From GWC2-45-19 sp964358085 (GTDB lineage Bacteria > Patescibacteriota > Microgenomatia > CAZETR01 > Amesbacteraceae), in contig CAYHNU010000037.1 of the NCBI GenBank assembly GCA_964358085.1, positions 1-5,500 on the forward strand: a stretch of DNA of 5,500 bases, in the 5' to 3' direction. The position numbers and the translations under genes are program-made. The notes beneath the pieces are model-generated. The model did not search any database. It was not told the DNA's origin and saw only the letters and a program-made list of their open reading frames with translations. Shown here piece after piece: positions 4,985 through 5,500 of this stretch; position 1 is the first letter of the stretch, and every line of letters starts with the position of its first letter.

Positions 4985-5500
4985 TTAAAACGGTAAATCG
5001 TCTTCGGGTTTCCATTTCCAATTACCCTCGGTGTCAAAACCCCAAGAACTACTTAATCTCTTAGTCTTCTTAATCTCTTGGCTTGCTTCAAGCAATTCTT
5101 CCGGAATATCTGCTAAAAACCGCGACACAGCATTGCTGTTTCTGGTTCCGAAATACAACCTTCTTCTGGCATAGGTCAAATACAATTTATCCATGGCCCT
5201 GGTCATCCCTACATAAGCCAGTCTCCTTTCTTCCTCCATCTGTTCCGGCTCCATCAAGGCCCTAGAGTGGGGGAATAAGCCCTCTTCCATTCCCACTAAA
5301 AACACATTTTTAAACTCCAATCCCTTTGCCGCGTGTAAAGTCATAAGGGTTACTGCTCCTTGGCCTTCCGTAGCCCGTCGACGGGCGGAGGAGGCTCGTT
5401 CGGTCAGAGCTATATTTTCCAAAAACTCCGGAAGTTTTGGAAATTCCATAGCCACACTTCGTAGCTCTTTAATGTTTTCCAATCTGGCCAGATCCTCCTC
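4985..5500 (-). CDS. pcrA: PcrA/UvrD-type DNA helicase, C-terminal 171 residues only
   Basis: The C-terminal part of a 3'-5' SF1A helicase that unwinds DNA in excision repair and during replication-transcription conflicts. The frame is open to the window edge, so the true start is outside; the TTG at 5482 is an internal Leu codon. Visible, counting from that codon: the 2B/2A boundary ENIKELRSVAMEFPKLPEFLENIAL (2-26), motif V TLMTLHAAKGLEF (45-57), VGMEEGLFPHSRAL (63-76) and motif VI EEERRLAYVGMTRA (83-96). The wording matches PcrA more closely than the helicase-nuclease at 578-3370. After RFLADIPEELLE (121-132) only 33 residues follow, so the C-terminal Tudor-like RNA polymerase-binding domain of Bacillus PcrA is missing. 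The protein ends in PEDDLPF, like the SSB acidic tip. Two segments, residues 27-42 and 135-144, are repeat-derived. It is first in a run with the two FemAB genes. Confidence 0.93.
   Translation of the reverse strand, partial: EEDLARLENIKELRSVAMEFPKLPEFLENIALTERASSARRRATEGQGAVTLMTLHAAKGLEFKNVFLVGMEEGLFPHSRALMEPEQMEEERRLAYVGMTRAMDKLYLTYARRRLYFGTRNSNAVSRFLADIPEELLEASQEIKKTKRLSSSWGFDTEGNWKWKPEDDLPF
5052..5079 (-). repeat. 11-bp direct repeat in the PcrA C-terminal tail
   Basis: CTTAATCTCTT occurs at 5052-5062 and again at 5069-5079 (plus strand), 17 bp apart, with the related TTAGTCTT between. It encodes the basic EIKKTKRL segment of the PcrA tail, after the helicase core and before the acidic C-terminus. 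The repeat is exact; its period is not the 7 bp seen elsewhere. Confidence 0.6.
5357..5404 (-). repeat. Palindrome-bearing in-frame insert in PcrA
   Basis: The centre is a perfect 14-bp palindrome GCCCGTCGACGGGC (5373-5386), flanked by loosely complementary CCTTCCG and GGAGGAGG arms. On the minus strand it encodes the Arg/Ala-rich TERASSARRRATEGQG between FLENIAL and VTLMTLHAAKGLEF, where PcrA proteins normally have a short acidic linker. I recall similar ASSARRRATEG strings from CPR proteins, which suggests a dispersed family. It lies close to motif V but in a variable loop. Confidence 0.7.

Noticed and set aside
5032..5037. TTGACA on the minus strand as -35 for the FemAB promoter
   Set aside because: It is 50 bp from the TATAAT at 4976-4981, far outside the 16-18 bp spacing.

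Overview
The window most likely comes from a Candidate Phyla Radiation (Patescibacteria) genome. The grounds are short FemAB-type transferases with the GFTxFKxxFGG signature, compact proteins, very tight gene packing (divergent gap of 86 bp, operon gap of 15 bp, overlaps of 52 and 17 bp), and many short repeats in loops and linkers, a style I associate from memory with CPR assemblies. TGA appears to be a normal stop, which argues against the Gracilibacteria/Absconditabacteria code. The phylum is an inference; no marker gene is present.

Layout: (1) positions 1-491, minus strand, ribonuclease HII (rnhB), missing its C-terminus at the window edge. (2) 492-577, a divergent intergenic region almost filled by a 71-bp imperfect inverted repeat (500-570). 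(3) 578-3370, plus strand, a 930-residue UvrD-family helicase fused to a C-terminal PD-(D/E)XK nuclease with four cysteines placed as in an AddB/Cas4-type iron-sulfur nuclease. (4) 5500-3354, minus strand, an operon-like run read as the 3' end of a PcrA/UvrD helicase, then a 306-residue FemAB transferase, then a second 248-residue FemAB transferase overlapping the first by 52 bp. This run converges on the helicase-nuclease with a 17-bp tail-to-tail overlap. No stretch over 300 bp lacks a gene, and I see no tRNA, rRNA, CRISPR, IS element or convincing terminator.

Functions: three proteins act on DNA or RNA-DNA hybrids (RNase HII for ribonucleotide and R-loop removal, PcrA-like helicase for repair and fork or transcription conflicts, helicase-nuclease probably for double-strand-end processing). 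The two FemAB proteins probably add amino acids from aminoacyl-tRNA to peptidoglycan precursors. Nothing in the sequence links the two groups beyond co-location.

Two patterns cross the whole window. First, all five genes carry repeat-like DNA, in frame, in a loop or interdomain linker, often with a 7-bp period. Second, each of the four start codons in the window has a -10-like hexamer (TACAAT, TACAAT, TATAAT, TAGAAT) 6-8 nt upstream and no well-spaced Shine-Dalgarno site, which suggests leaderless mRNAs. In the divergent region both -10 elements are the two arms of the inverted repeat.
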